Origin: Bryobacteraceae bacterium
GTDB lineage: Bacteria > Acidobacteriota > Terriglobia > Bryobacterales > Bryobacteraceae
Direction: 5' to 3'
Length of the DNA: 64,000 nt
Assembly: GCA_025928545.1 (NCBI GenBank)
Contig: JAICJH010000034.1
Span: 1-64,000, forward strand
A program made the translations under genes and the position numbers. Of the stretch, positions 34,174 through 43,327 are shown piece after piece; position 1 is the stretch's first letter, and every line of letters starts with the position of its first letter. The notes under the pieces are model-generated. The model was given only the letters and a program-made list of their open reading frames with translations. It searched no databases and was not told the DNA's origin.

Positions 34174-35369
34174 GTCGAATCCCGACGGCGGCCGTGTTGC
34201 TTGCGGCCGCCGTTTTATTTTTACCTTCACAATCGGTGGCGGCGGATCGTTGGGTAGGGAGCTGGGGATGCGCTCCACAGTTATCGGAACCAGCCAATCG
34301 TCCACCGGCGCCCGGACTTTCCGGCAACACTCTTCGGCAAACCGTCAGGACCACGGTTGGTGGCAAGAAGCTGCGTTTGCGCTTTTCCAATGCCTACGGC
34401 GACGCGCCGCTGAGCATTGAAGCCGTTCAAATCGCACTGTCCGGTGGTGGCGCTGCGATTCGCCCGGGTACCGGGAAAATGCTGAAATTCCAGGGTGCGG
34501 CTTCGATCACGATTCCGGCGGGGATGGAAGAGATGTCGGACGCGATCGGCTATTCATTGCCGCCGATGGCCGATGTTTCGGTCACGATTCGTTTCGGGCA
34601 GACTCCGGCCGCGGTCACGGGCCATCCGGGATCGAGAAGCACGTCTTATCTCCAGGCGGGCAACGCGATTGACGTCGCCGATATGGCGCAGGCGGCCAGG
34701 ACCACTCATTGGTATGTGCTCACGGGAATTGATGTGGTGGGCGGAAAGCACGCGGCGAGCGTGGTGATTCCGGGCGATTCCATCACGGATGGGCGAGGCT
34801 CCACGACCGATGGTAACGATCGCTGGACAGACTTCCTGGCCCGCCGTTTAGGTGCGGATGCGAAGACCGCCTCGATCTCGGTTTTGAACGAAGGGCTGGG
34901 CGGCAACGCAATACTCCGCGGAGGCCTGGGGCCGCCGTTGATGAAGCGCTTCGATCACGATGTATTTGGGCAGAGTTCGGCGCAGTGGGTGATTCTGCTC
35001 GAAGGCGTGAATGATATCGGCGTCAGTTCCAGCGCCACGGTTGCCGACGATCTGATAGCGGCGATGGGTCCGATGATCGACAGGGCGCACGGCCACGGCC
35101 TGCGGGTTTACGGGGTGCCGATTCTGCCATTCGGGAGATCGATGTATTCGAGTGCGGCGCACGAAGCGGCGCGCCAACGGGTGAACGAATGGATTCGCAG
35201 CAGCGGCAAATTCGACGCTGTCATCGATATGGATGAGGCGGTGCGCGATCCCGCGAATCCCGCTAATCTGCTGCCGATCTACGACACGGGCGATCATCTG
35301 CATCTCAACCCGGCGGGGTATCGGAAGATGGCGGAGAGTATCGACCTGAAGCTGTTCGCGCGTCCGTGA
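34170..35369 (+). CDS. SGNH/GDSL-type esterase, exported
   Basis: 399 residues. A signal peptide is followed by a beta-sandwich-like N-domain (about 25-190) and an SGNH hydrolase domain (about 190-395). Visible motifs are block I GDSITDGRGS, a glycine block (GLGGNAILRGG), block III LLEGVNDIG and block V DHLHLNPAGY with the catalytic Asp and His. It would remove acyl groups from carbohydrates. It overlaps the CE15 gene by 4 bases (ATGA 34170-34173), so the two esterases are probably made together for plant-polymer deacylation. Confidence 0.9.
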   Translation: MSRIPTAAVLLAAAVLFLPSQSVAADRWVGSWGCAPQLSEPANRPPAPGLSGNTLRQTVRTTVGGKKLRLRFSNAYGDAPLSIEAVQIALSGGGAAIRPGTGKMLKFQGAASITIPAGMEEMSDAIGYSLPPMADVSVTIRFGQTPAAVTGHPGSRSTSYLQAGNAIDVADMAQAARTTHWYVLTGIDVVGGKHAASVVIPGDSITDGRGSTTDGNDRWTDFLARRLGADAKTASISVLNEGLGGNAILRGGLGPPLMKRFDHDVFGQSSAQWVILLEGVNDIGVSSSATVADDLIAAMGPMIDRAHGHGLRVYGVPILPFGRSMYSSAAHEAARQRVNEWIRSSGKFDAVIDMDEAVRDPANPANLLPIYDTGDHLHLNPAGYRKMAESIDLKLFARP

Positions 35370-35392
35370 ATGGGGTCGGCGAAACTATAGCA

Positions 35393-36253
35393 ATGGACAT
35401 CGCCGACGCACACGTACATTTCTTTTCCCCGGCTTTTTACCGGACACTGGCGGAGCAGAAGAAGGTTCCGGAGGTCGGGAGCCTGCTCGGCTGGGAAGTA
35501 CCGGAATCGCCTGAGTTGCTGGCCGACCGCTGGGTTGCGGAGATGGACCGCCGGAAGGTGACGCATGCGATGCTGATCGCGACCGTGCCGAACGATACGG
35601 CCTCGGTGCAGGCAGCGGTGGCGCGTCATCCCGGGCGGTTCGGCTCGGTCAGCATGGTGAATCCGCTGCTGGCGAATGCAACCGCGAACGTTCCGGCCGG
35701 CATCTTCCTTTTTCCGGCGATGCACCGGTACTCGCTGCACGATGAGCGGGTGCGGCCGGTTATCGCCGAGGCGAAGCTGGTCTACGTTCACTGCGGCGTG
35801 CTGAGTGTCGGGTTCCGCCGGAAGCTGGGGCTGCCTTCGTTGTTTGATATGCGGTATTCGAATCCCATCGATCTGCATGGAATTGCACTGGAGTTTCCGC
35901 ATGTGCGCTTTGTGATTCCGCATTTCGGGGCAGGTTATCTGCGGGAAGCTCTGATGGTGGCGGATCTGTGTCCGAACGTGTATCTGGATACTTCGAGTTC
36001 GAACAGCTGGATGCGATATCAGACGGGCGGAATTACTCTCGCGGACGTATTCCGGAGGAGTCTGGACGTGGTAGGGCCGAAGCGAATTCTGTTCGGTTCG
36101 GATTCCTCATGGTTCCCGCGCGGGTGGGTTTCGTCGGTGCTGGAGGCGCAGGTTCAGGCGCTTTCCGACGCCGGCGCGGATACCGAAACGGTACAGGCAA
36201 TTTTGGGCGGCAACCTTCGGGCGCTGATGGCTGAGACGGTTAGTTCTCAGTGA
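35393..36253 (+). CDS. Amidohydrolase-family (TIM-barrel metal-dependent hydrolase)
   Basis: 286 residues from the ATG at 35393; a GTG at 35366 is in frame and overlaps the previous stop. No signal. The metal motif DAHVHFF (HxH) near the start, YVHCG, RFVIPHFGAGYLREAL and the late LFGSDSSWFPRGW aspartate fit the amidohydrolase-2 superfamily (ACMSD/decarboxylase-like). The substrate is not known. It starts 23 bases after the SGNH gene and may end the esterase operon, but the cytosolic location suggests a different substrate. Confidence 0.85.
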   Translation: MDIADAHVHFFSPAFYRTLAEQKKVPEVGSLLGWEVPESPELLADRWVAEMDRRKVTHAMLIATVPNDTASVQAAVARHPGRFGSVSMVNPLLANATANVPAGIFLFPAMHRYSLHDERVRPVIAEAKLVYVHCGVLSVGFRRKLGLPSLFDMRYSNPIDLHGIALEFPHVRFVIPHFGAGYLREALMVADLCPNVYLDTSSSNSWMRYQTGGITLADVFRRSLDVVGPKRILFGSDSSWFPRGWVSSVLEAQVQALSDAGADTETVQAILGGNLRALMAETVSSQ

Positions 36254-36313
36254 ACGCTTCCGTGTCGCCGCGAAATAGTTGAGAAGTTTCGCCACCCGCC
36301 CCACTAAACGGTA

Positions 36314-36931
36314 GTGACGCTTCCCCCGTTTCGACTTCGACGCCGCCCGCGTGTCGCCGCCGAAATCCCTGGCCGGGCAGGCAGGGAAACTCTTCGTTTT
36401 CCATTGCCTGTGCCGGCACGCCTGGCATTGCTGGAAACGGATTTTCACACCGCGGTGAATATGAGAGATTTTGCCGCCAACGATATCGCGGGACTGACGG
36501 AATATGCCCCCGACGCGCTGGCGCTTCCCCTGGAGGCGGCGTTGTCGCTGGCGGACCAACAGCTGCGCGGGCTGGCGGAAGTGCGCAGCCTGAAGTTCGC
36601 AATCGTCGTGCTCACATCGCCCGATTCGCAGGGGCTCGAAGGGCATCATCGCGACTTGTTATGGAAAGCGTTCAAGGTCCCCCTGTTTGAGCAGCTTCGC
36701 GGGTGGGACGGCAGGGTCATCGCCCGGGAGTGCGAAGTCCACGATGGTCTTCATTTCGATATGGGCGGGCATTCGTTGGAAGCCGATGGCGGATACCTGA
36801 CGCTCGCCGGAATGGCGACAGGAATTGCGGCGGAAATCGTGCTGGAGCGGTGCGAGTGCAGCGCGGAGACACCACGGCTGCGCTATCGTGCGCCGGTTGG
36901 AGCGGTGATGGCGCGCGCGGCGGCGGCGTGA
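36314..36931 (+). CDS. Orphan cytosolic protein, weak resemblance to the C-terminal part of PaaK-like ligases
   Basis: 205 residues from a GTG at 36314 with no clear ribosome binding site. The first 45 residues are Arg/Pro-rich and may not all be translated. The body (LWKAFKVPLFEQLRGWDGRV, IARECEVHDGLHFDMG) recalls the C-terminal segments of phenylacetate-CoA ligase/CoF-synthetase-like proteins (fold motif ARECE.HDGLH), but no adenylation core is present. This is a memory-based guess. It follows the amidohydrolase by 60 bases and its end abuts the converging gene (5 bases apart). Confidence 0.5.
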   Translation: MTLPPFRLRRRPRVAAEIPGRAGRETLRFPLPVPARLALLETDFHTAVNMRDFAANDIAGLTEYAPDALALPLEAALSLADQQLRGLAEVRSLKFAIVVLTSPDSQGLEGHHRDLLWKAFKVPLFEQLRGWDGRVIARECEVHDGLHFDMGGHSLEADGGYLTLAGMATGIAAEIVLERCECSAETPRLRYRAPVGAVMARAAAA

Positions 36932-36936
36932 AATAG

Positions 36937-37938
36937 CTACTTTGCTTTTTTGCCGAGGTCGGCGAAGATGCGATCCTGTTCTTCTTTGGCTGCCGGTTTC
37001 ACCTGCGGGGCGGGCGGTTTTTCATATGCGAACTTCGGCGTGGCGACGGCGAGGGCGGGCTGCTTCATGTACAACTGCAAATCAACCCGCACCTGATTCA
37101 GGCTGCGTCCGTACACCGAATTAAAAGCGGCGCCGGTATCCTGCCCGGAGCCCATAGCGCCGATCAATTCTCCAACTTTGGAGCGGTAATCCGGACTAAA
37201 CATCAGCATGTGGGTGAACGTCCATGCTTCGCCTTCGAAATCCTGACTGATATTGGTCTGCACTGCGTTCAGCGCGGAGGTGGCTGCTGCCTGGGATGCC
37301 GTAAGCGCGGAGTTCTTGCTGGTATCGGCGTAGAAGTCGTTGGCCGCTTTGTTGCGTGAACCCAGGTAAGCAGCGCGGTTGACTTCGACGAGCTGGATAA
37401 TATCGATGTCGCTGGTTGGATGGCTGTGGAACGCGCGGGAGGGTGGCGCGCCGAGCTTCATGCCGGCATCGACGGGCTTCAGAGTTGAATAGAATTGCGC
37501 GAGGCCGGCACGCAGCCAGTAGGGGACCTTGGGAGCGGACTGGTCCATCACCAGCTGGCAATATTCGAGGAAAATCTTCTCGTACATTTCGGGTTTAAGA
37601 CCGAGAGCCACGATGGTGGCGGGCGGCCCGGCAAGTGAAAAAGCGTTGGCTCCAGTGTATTCGGCCGGTCTGTATTTGTTGAAATCGCCGGCCGACTGGA
37701 AGACGACGATGCGCACAGGTTGACCGTCGGGGTCCTGGGAATGGGTTGAGCTTGTGTAATACGCGCGGACGGCTTCGAGGTGCTGGAGCGCGGCGCGGGC
37801 GTCGGATTCGCTTTCGGCGGCATACATATCGAAATGCGCGGACGTGGCGTGAATCCACTTCGCGTCGGCTGCGGAGGCGGGCGTGGAGTGGAGAGTAATG
37901 GCCAGCATCAGCATGAAACAGGAAACAATTCGGCGCAT
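36937..37938 (-). CDS. Exported protein, degenerate zinc-peptidase-like (DUF1570-type), probably inactive
   Basis: 333 residues. A signal peptide (1-22) is followed by the WIHATSAHFDMYAAESESDA opening of an acidobacterial family related to DUF1570 and gluzincin metallopeptidases. Active relatives, as I recall them, carry HExxH followed by WLNEGLAE. Here the site reads LEYCQ (124-128) and WLRAGLAQ, so both zinc histidines and the later glutamate are gone while the fold sequence around them is kept. It probably binds but does not cut. The region following has a Pro-rich C-terminus. Confidence 0.72.
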   Translation of the reverse strand: MRRIVSCFMLMLAITLHSTPASAADAKWIHATSAHFDMYAAESESDARAALQHLEAVRAYYTSSTHSQDPDGQPVRIVVFQSAGDFNKYRPAEYTGANAFSLAGPPATIVALGLKPEMYEKIFLEYCQLVMDQSAPKVPYWLRAGLAQFYSTLKPVDAGMKLGAPPSRAFHSHPTSDIDIIQLVEVNRAAYLGSRNKAANDFYADTSKNSALTASQAAATSALNAVQTNISQDFEGEAWTFTHMLMFSPDYRSKVGELIGAMGSGQDTGAAFNSVYGRSLNQVRVDLQLYMKQPALAVATPKFAYEKPPAPQVKPAAKEEQDRIFADLGKKAK

Positions 37939-37992
37939 TTTCGGGGAAAACCTCTGAGGGTTAGTCTACACTGTTTGCCGCGCGAGAAAATT

Positions 37993-39186
37993 CTATCGTT
38001 CCACGGCAAGGGCTACGGAATTTCCGCCGCCGAGGCAGAGCGCCGCAACGCCGCGGCGAACATCGCGACGGATCATTTCGTGGATCAGTGTGACCAGAAC
38101 GCGCGCGCCGCTGGCGCCGATCGGGTGGCCGATGGCGACTGCTCCGCCGTTGACGTTCACGCGGTCCATAGTGAGACCAAGTTCGCGCGTGACGCCGATG
38201 GCCTGGACGGCGAAGGCTTCGTTAAGCTCGAATAAATCGACGCTGTCCATGGTCCAGTTGGCGCGCCTCAGCACGTTTTGTATGCCGGTGACGGGCGCGA
38301 GCATGACCCATTGCGGGTCGACGCCGCTGGTGGCTTGAGCGACGATGCGGACGAGGGGCGTGACTCCGAGCGCCGTGGCTTTCGCCGCGGACATGACCAC
38401 GAGAGCGGCTGCGGCATCGTTCACGCCAGGCGCATTGCCGGCTGTGACTGTGCCATCTTTTTTGAACGCGGGTTTCAGGGCGGCGAGAGCTTCGAGGCTG
38501 GCATCTTCGCGAACCGATTCGTCTTTGTCGACGATGTCGGGAGTGGAGCCGCGTTTCTTCGAAGGAACGGAAACCGCTACGACTTCGGCGTTAAAGCGGC
38601 CTTCACGCCACGCCGCGGCGGCTTTGCGGTGGGAGTTCAGGGCGTAAGCATCCTGCTCTTCGCGCGTGACGCTGTGCTTCGCCGCCACGTTCTCGCCTGT
38701 GATGCCCATGTGGTAGTCGTTGTAGACGTCCCACAGTCCATCGTGAATCATGGAATCGACCGCGGTGGCATTGCCCAGGCGGAAGCCCTGGCGCGCCTGA
38801 GGCAGCAGGTATGGGGCATTGCTCATGGATTCCATGCCACCTGCCACGACGATTTCCGAATTGCCGGTCTGGATCGCCTGGGCGGCGAGAGCTACCGCTT
38901 TCAGACCCGAGCCGCAGACCTTGTTGATGGTGAGGGCAGCGACGGTGGCGGGGAGTCCACCGAACAGCGCGGCCTGGCGAGCCGGGTTCTGGCCGAGACC
39001 CGCGGAGATGACGTTGCCCATGATGCACTCGTCGATTTGGGCAACTTCAATGCCGGCGCGGCGGACGGCCTCTTTGACGGCGAGTGCGCCGAGCTGGGTT
39101 GCGGAGAGCGGGGAGAGGCCGCCCTGGAATTTGCCTACAGGAGTGCGGGCCGCGGCGACAATTACGACGGAATCGGACGGGTTCAT
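37993..39186 (-). CDS. Acetyl-CoA C-acetyltransferase (thiolase)
   Basis: 397 residues, the usual thiolase length. The nucleophile is C91 in [15 protein letters not shown]. The base segment [20 protein letters not shown] and the late [14 protein letters not shown] (second cysteine) complete the triad; many thiolases have CIGGGQG there. It condenses two acetyl-CoA to acetoacetyl-CoA or does the reverse, in fatty-acid breakdown or polyhydroxyalkanoate synthesis. No phaB or beta-oxidation gene is next to it. It stands between unrelated genes and is preceded on its coding strand by a strong terminator. Confidence 0.95.
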   Translation of the reverse strand: MNPSDSVVIVAAARTPVGKFQGGLSPLSATQLGALAVKEAVRRAGIEVAQIDECIMGNVISAGLGQNPARQAALFGGLPATVAALTINKVCGSGLKAVALAAQAIQTGNSEIVVAGGMESMSNAPYLLPQARQGFRLGNATAVDSMIHDGLWDVYNDYHMGITGENVAAKHSVTREEQDAYALNSHRKAAAAWREGRFNAEVVAVSVPSKKRGSTPDIVDKDESVREDASLEALAALKPAFKKDGTVTAGNAPGVNDAAAALVVMSAAKATALGVTPLVRIVAQATSGVDPQWVMLAPVTGIQNVLRRANWTMDSVDLFELNEAFAVQAIGVTRELGLTMDRVNVNGGAVAIGHPIGASGARVLVTLIHEMIRRDVRRGVAALCLGGGNSVALAVER

Positions 39187-39208
39187 TCAGTATTGATTTT
39201 ACAGACAG

Positions 39209-39246
39209 AAAAAGGGCCGGTACCCGTTCATCGGATACCGGCCCTT
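39209..39246 (-). terminator. Rho-independent terminator of the large TonB receptor gene
   Basis: On the minus strand AAGGGCCGGTA and TACCGGCCCTT form a perfect 11-bp GC-rich stem around a 13-base loop, followed by a T-run (the plus strand shows GAAAAAGGG). It lies 26 bases after the receptor stop and before the thiolase gene, which reads the same way, so it separates two transcripts. Confidence 0.9.
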
Positions 39247-39271
39247 CGTTTAAAGCAAGACTAAGTTCTGG

Positions 39272-42200
39272 TTAGAACTGCACGCGGGCGGTGAACGCCA
39301 GGATGCGGGAGTTGTTCGCGCCAGTGATGTAGCCGATTGTCTGCGGATTCGTCAGCTGGTTGGTTGTAAAGCCGAACTGAGCGCCCGAACCGATGCTGGT
39401 GATTTCGGTGTGGTTGAAGACGTTGTAGGCCTGAGCCTGGATCTTCAGGGTGCGCTTTTCGCTGCCCAGCGGTACGGTCTTCGACAAGGTCATGTCGAAA
39501 TTCGTCACGTGGGGGTTGGAGAGATAGCCCGCGCCACCGCCCTGGTTGCCAAGAACGGGAGGTCCAACCAGCGAGTTGTTCGGTCCGGTAAAGTTGATCG
39601 TATTCATCTGGACGGCAGCGCCGTTGAAATAGACCCTTCCGTTACCGTTGGTGCCGATGTTGGCGTACGGATCGCCGACGATATTGCAGCGGCTGCCGAA
39701 GTCGCCAGTGCCCGTGGTGCCGCCCGTGGTGCTGGGGGAACCGCTGGCAAAGCTGCAACCGATGTTAAAGGGTGAACCGCTCTGGACGCTCGTGATGCCG
39801 GAGAGTGACCAGTGATCGGTGATAATGCCGAGTCCCTTCGCGCCGAGTGCCTTCGCGATACCCGGAATGTCGTAGTTGTAGGTGAGCACGGCGTTATGGG
39901 TGCGGTCCGCGGCGGTGCGGCCGTAATTCCACTGCTCGTTGGTCGGGATGCCGTTTTGACCGGTGCAGGTGATGCAGAGGGTGCCATTGCCGGTAATCGT
40001 GCTCACATCGCCCATGGCTTTCGAGTACGAATAGTTCAGGCCCCACTGGAAACCGTGAGAAGCCCTGCGGTTGATGGTCACGTTCAGCCCGTTGTAGTTC
40101 GTGTGGCCCTTGAAAACGAAGCCTGTGGTGCTGCCGAGACCAGGAAATACGGTGCGCTCAAAGTTCGCGCCGATGTCATTGCTCGAATTGCCTGCCGTGG
40201 TCGGATTCAGATTGGACGGAGTAAACGGCCACGCTGTTCCGATGGGCAAATAGTTGAGGTTGTAGGTTATCGGCTGGTTACCAGCGTAGTTGAACTGATA
40301 ACCGATCGTCACGACGGTGCCCTTGCCAATGTTGTCCTGAATGCTCAGGCTGGCATTATGCACGTAGTCGCGCGGAACATTGCCCTTGAACGGGAACGAC
40401 TGGCCAGGGCTGTTCGGCTGGAGACCAAGAATGGTCGCCGGCGAAGGAACGGAAGATGCGGTCAGGGCATTCAGTTGTGAGAAGGTCTGATTGGTAACCG
40501 TCTGGGTCAGGGACAACGGAGCATTCCCGTCCAGACCGTAAACGTCATTGCCCTGGAGGCGGTCATAGAACATACCCCAGCCGCCGCGAAGAGCCGTTTT
40601 GCCGTCGCCAAACAGATCGTAAGCAAAACCAATACGAGGAGCGGCCGCGAGAGCGGTCTGCTTGTAGGGATCCTGATCCACACCATTGACGCCGAGAACC
40701 TGGCTGCCGTTCGTGTAGTTACCGGAGCCCGGCACGACTGTACCGACAAACGCGCTGCCAACGGTGTTACCCGTCAGAGGATCGCGGCCAACCAGGGTGT
40801 TGGAGGCGGTGCAGGTAGCAGCGCCGTTCGAGCAGTAGGGTCTGTAGATACGGGCTGCGTCGGAAGCCTTCCAGAGGTCGGTCCGGAAGTTGACGGCAGT
40901 GCCGTTGATATCGTACTGCGGGGTGCCGCCATAAAAACGCACACCGAGGTCGAGCGTCAGCCGGCGATTCACCTTCCAGTTGTCCTGAATATAGAATTCG
41001 ACGTTATAGTACTGAACATTCTCAGTGGTGGTCGCGGTGGCCTGCGAGTACTGGGATGTTTGACCTAAGAGCGCGAGAACGTAACCGGAGTTCGTGTTGC
41101 GAACCGGATCGGACGCGTTGGGAGAGAACTGGAAGGCGCCCGGAAACTGCTTGTTGGCGGGCTGAATCTTGTTATTCTTTTCCACGTAACCGCCGGCCTT
41201 GAAGGCGTGGTGGCCCACTACTTTACTGATGTTGTCCTGATAGGTATGGATCGGGTTGAAGTTTTCATACGTACCCGAACTGGTTCCGTCGGTTCGGTTG
41301 TAGTTTGAGCCGCCCGGCAGATTGACGCCGCCAAAACTGAAGGTTGGCAGAATGTTCTGGTAGCCGTTAACCGGGCCCTGGGCGCCGCTCTGGGCGGTGG
41401 TCGGTACCGGGAACAGCGTGGGCAGGCCGGGGATCAGGCTGCGGCTTTCGCTCGCATAGTTGTCGAGCGTGTAATAAGACCAGGTGTTCCAGCTTTCCGC
41501 GACCGTTACTTCATTGATCAGCGTCGGCGTGATTGTATAGGTCAGAGTTCCGGAGTAGCTGTGGCCCGGGTTCGGGTGATCGATATTCGAGATCGGGGGA
41601 AGATTGCCGCGGCCGGCCTGATCTTTCGGTCCGAAGTTGACGCCGGAGTAAAGCGCGCTCATGTCGTCGGCGTCATGAATCCAGCGGGCGTAGCCACTGA
41701 GCTTCGAGGTGATGTAAGTATCGATGCGCGCCACGTCGTTACGGCGGGTGTGGGGGGCGCTATCGTTCACCTGGAAGTTGTTGACGAACTGCGACGTATT
41801 CACGAGAACCGGATTGTTGGGCAGTGGAAAGAAGTTCAGCAGCGACTGACCCAGCGGATTGAGGCGGCTGGTGGGAATCTGATTGTTGGCAAAGGCAACG
41901 TTGTTGTTGAACGGATCCAGAATTTTGGTCGCGATCGGATTGCCGTTGTTATTACCGAAGGTCTGCGAGAAGTCGCCCACGCGCTCAAGAGCGGTCGGCA
42001 TGTAGGTTGTCTGGGTGGTGCCCGGAACGAACTGACCGGTGTATTCCTGCGACCAGAAGAAGAAGAGGTGCTTCTTTTCCTTGTTCGCGACTTTCGGAAT
42101 ATACATTGGGCCGCCAATGCTGTAGGTTTCGATATTGAAGCGATAATCGGCGCGGGGGGTGGCTACGCTGAGGCCGTTGATGTTCTTGAGAGAGTGATTG

Positions 42201-43015
42201 TTGCTCCAGCTGTTGGCATTGAATTCTTCGTGGCGATGGCTCCAGTTACCGGAACCGTGGAAATCCTGCGTGCCATTCTTCGTAACAACCGTGATGGTGC
42301 CGCCTGAGTTGCGGCCGAATTCGGCCTGATAGTTGGAGGTGAGAACCTTGAGCTCCTGGATCGCATCCATGTTGGGCTCGTAGTGCAGGGTGCTGTTGGA
42401 ACCCGTATCCATATCGGTCACACCATCGACGGTGAAGTTCATCGTGAGGGTGGAGTTGCCCTGAATCGTGAAGCCGCGGAGCTGATTGGGGCTGGTCACA
42501 TCGCGGTTCTGATTATTGGTATCGATGACACCTGGCACGAGGCGCATAAAGCCGAAAAGATCGCGACCCTTGAGTGTGAGGTCTTCGAGATCGGCCGTGC
42601 CGATCGTAGAACCCTGTTCAGAACTGGACAGCTGAATCTGCGCCACTTCGGCGGTTACGGAAATAGAATCCGCCACACTGCCGAGCTGAAGCACCATTTT
42701 GCCACCGTTGTGAGTTTCCTGAGCGGCCACGTTGATACCGGTCTGAGTCAGAGTCTTGAAGCCGTTCGCTTTGACAGTGACGTTGTAGACGCCCGGGTCG
42801 ACCTGGAGGAAGCGGTACGTTCCTGTGTTATCGGTGTTGGCGGTACGGGTCGACTTGGTTTGGGTATCGGTCAGAGTTACGGGAGCGTTGGCGACGGCAG
42901 CGTCGGCAGGATCGACGACACTTCCAATCAGAGAGCTGGATACCGTCTGTCCGTACAGACCGGCGCAACCCAGCGCTAACGCGATGACGATGCGTGTATA
43001 GTTTTTAAACTTCAA
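39272..43015 (-). CDS. TonB-dependent receptor with carboxypeptidase-regulatory-like N-domain (Oar-like)
   Basis: 1247 residues from a TTG start with AAGGGG 6 bases upstream. A signal peptide (1-22) is followed by a regulatory-like Ig domain (about 25-110: LIGSVVDPADAAVANAPVTL, GTYRFLQVDPGVYNVTVKAN), a plug (about 115-260: RGFTIQGNSTLTMNFTVDGV, EFGRNSGGTITVVTKNGT) and a very long barrel ending with SRILAFTARVQF. The regulatory domain is closely related to those of Myxococcus Oar. It is probably an outer-membrane importer. A TTGACA-17-TAGCTT promoter and a strong terminator frame it as a single-gene transcript. Confidence 0.94.
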   Translation of the reverse strand: MKFKNYTRIVIALALGCAGLYGQTVSSSLIGSVVDPADAAVANAPVTLTDTQTKSTRTANTDNTGTYRFLQVDPGVYNVTVKANGFKTLTQTGINVAAQETHNGGKMVLQLGSVADSISVTAEVAQIQLSSSEQGSTIGTADLEDLTLKGRDLFGFMRLVPGVIDTNNQNRDVTSPNQLRGFTIQGNSTLTMNFTVDGVTDMDTGSNSTLHYEPNMDAIQELKVLTSNYQAEFGRNSGGTITVVTKNGTQDFHGSGNWSHRHEEFNANSWSNNHSLKNINGLSVATPRADYRFNIETYSIGGPMYIPKVANKEKKHLFFFWSQEYTGQFVPGTTQTTYMPTALERVGDFSQTFGNNNGNPIATKILDPFNNNVAFANNQIPTSRLNPLGQSLLNFFPLPNNPVLVNTSQFVNNFQVNDSAPHTRRNDVARIDTYITSKLSGYARWIHDADDMSALYSGVNFGPKDQAGRGNLPPISNIDHPNPGHSYSGTLTYTITPTLINEVTVAESWNTWSYYTLDNYASESRSLIPGLPTLFPVPTTAQSGAQGPVNGYQNILPTFSFGGVNLPGGSNYNRTDGTSSGTYENFNPIHTYQDNISKVVGHHAFKAGGYVEKNNKIQPANKQFPGAFQFSPNASDPVRNTNSGYVLALLGQTSQYSQATATTTENVQYYNVEFYIQDNWKVNRRLTLDLGVRFYGGTPQYDINGTAVNFRTDLWKASDAARIYRPYCSNGAATCTASNTLVGRDPLTGNTVGSAFVGTVVPGSGNYTNGSQVLGVNGVDQDPYKQTALAAAPRIGFAYDLFGDGKTALRGGWGMFYDRLQGNDVYGLDGNAPLSLTQTVTNQTFSQLNALTASSVPSPATILGLQPNSPGQSFPFKGNVPRDYVHNASLSIQDNIGKGTVVTIGYQFNYAGNQPITYNLNYLPIGTAWPFTPSNLNPTTAGNSSNDIGANFERTVFPGLGSTTGFVFKGHTNYNGLNVTINRRASHGFQWGLNYSYSKAMGDVSTITGNGTLCITCTGQNGIPTNEQWNYGRTAADRTHNAVLTYNYDIPGIAKALGAKGLGIITDHWSLSGITSVQSGSPFNIGCSFASGSPSTTGGTTGTGDFGSRCNIVGDPYANIGTNGNGRVYFNGAAVQMNTINFTGPNNSLVGPPVLGNQGGGAGYLSNPHVTNFDMTLSKTVPLGSEKRTLKIQAQAYNVFNHTEITSIGSGAQFGFTTNQLTNPQTIGYITGANNSRILAFTARVQF

Positions 43016-43327
43016 TTGTTACCCCTTATGCACTTTTGTTCCCTGCTATGTCGGTGAAGACACGTCAGGAATTGTAAAGCAGCTCCTGTAAAGCTATCAT
43101 TCTAGCCTTGGAATGTCAAGATTTTAAGGGTTTACGAAGGTCAAAAATAGCGCACAAATCGCTGATAATATGTGACTTATCGAGATTGTATACAGTTGGC
43201 ACCAAGGCCTGATCTAATCAGGAGACATTCCACTTTCGACTGCGGCGCCGGAGTGGGCAAACTCTCAGATTTCGGCCCATAAATTGGGGACTAAAGTACG
43301 GCACGGCCTAACCAGGCCCGGTTCCAC
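43016..43327. other. Intergenic region upstream of the large TonB receptor
   Basis: 312 bases between the receptor start and the converging-direction CRTAC1 stop, both on the minus strand. It contains the promoter at 43091-43119 and an AT-rich stretch around 43120-43200, but no recognisable gene or RNA. Confidence 0.5.
43091..43119 (-). promoter_or_regulatory. Candidate sigma-70-type promoter of the large TonB receptor
   Basis: Minus-strand TTGACA (43119-43114), a 17-base spacer and TAGCTT (43096-43091). The -35 is perfect and the -10 only half-matches. It gives a leader of about 70 bases, with AAGGGG before the TTG start. Confidence 0.5.

Noticed and set aside
38278..39264. 328-codon open frame antisense to thiolase
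   Set aside because: The sense strand is a textbook thiolase; the antisense protein is low-complexity Gly/Arg/Asp-rich.
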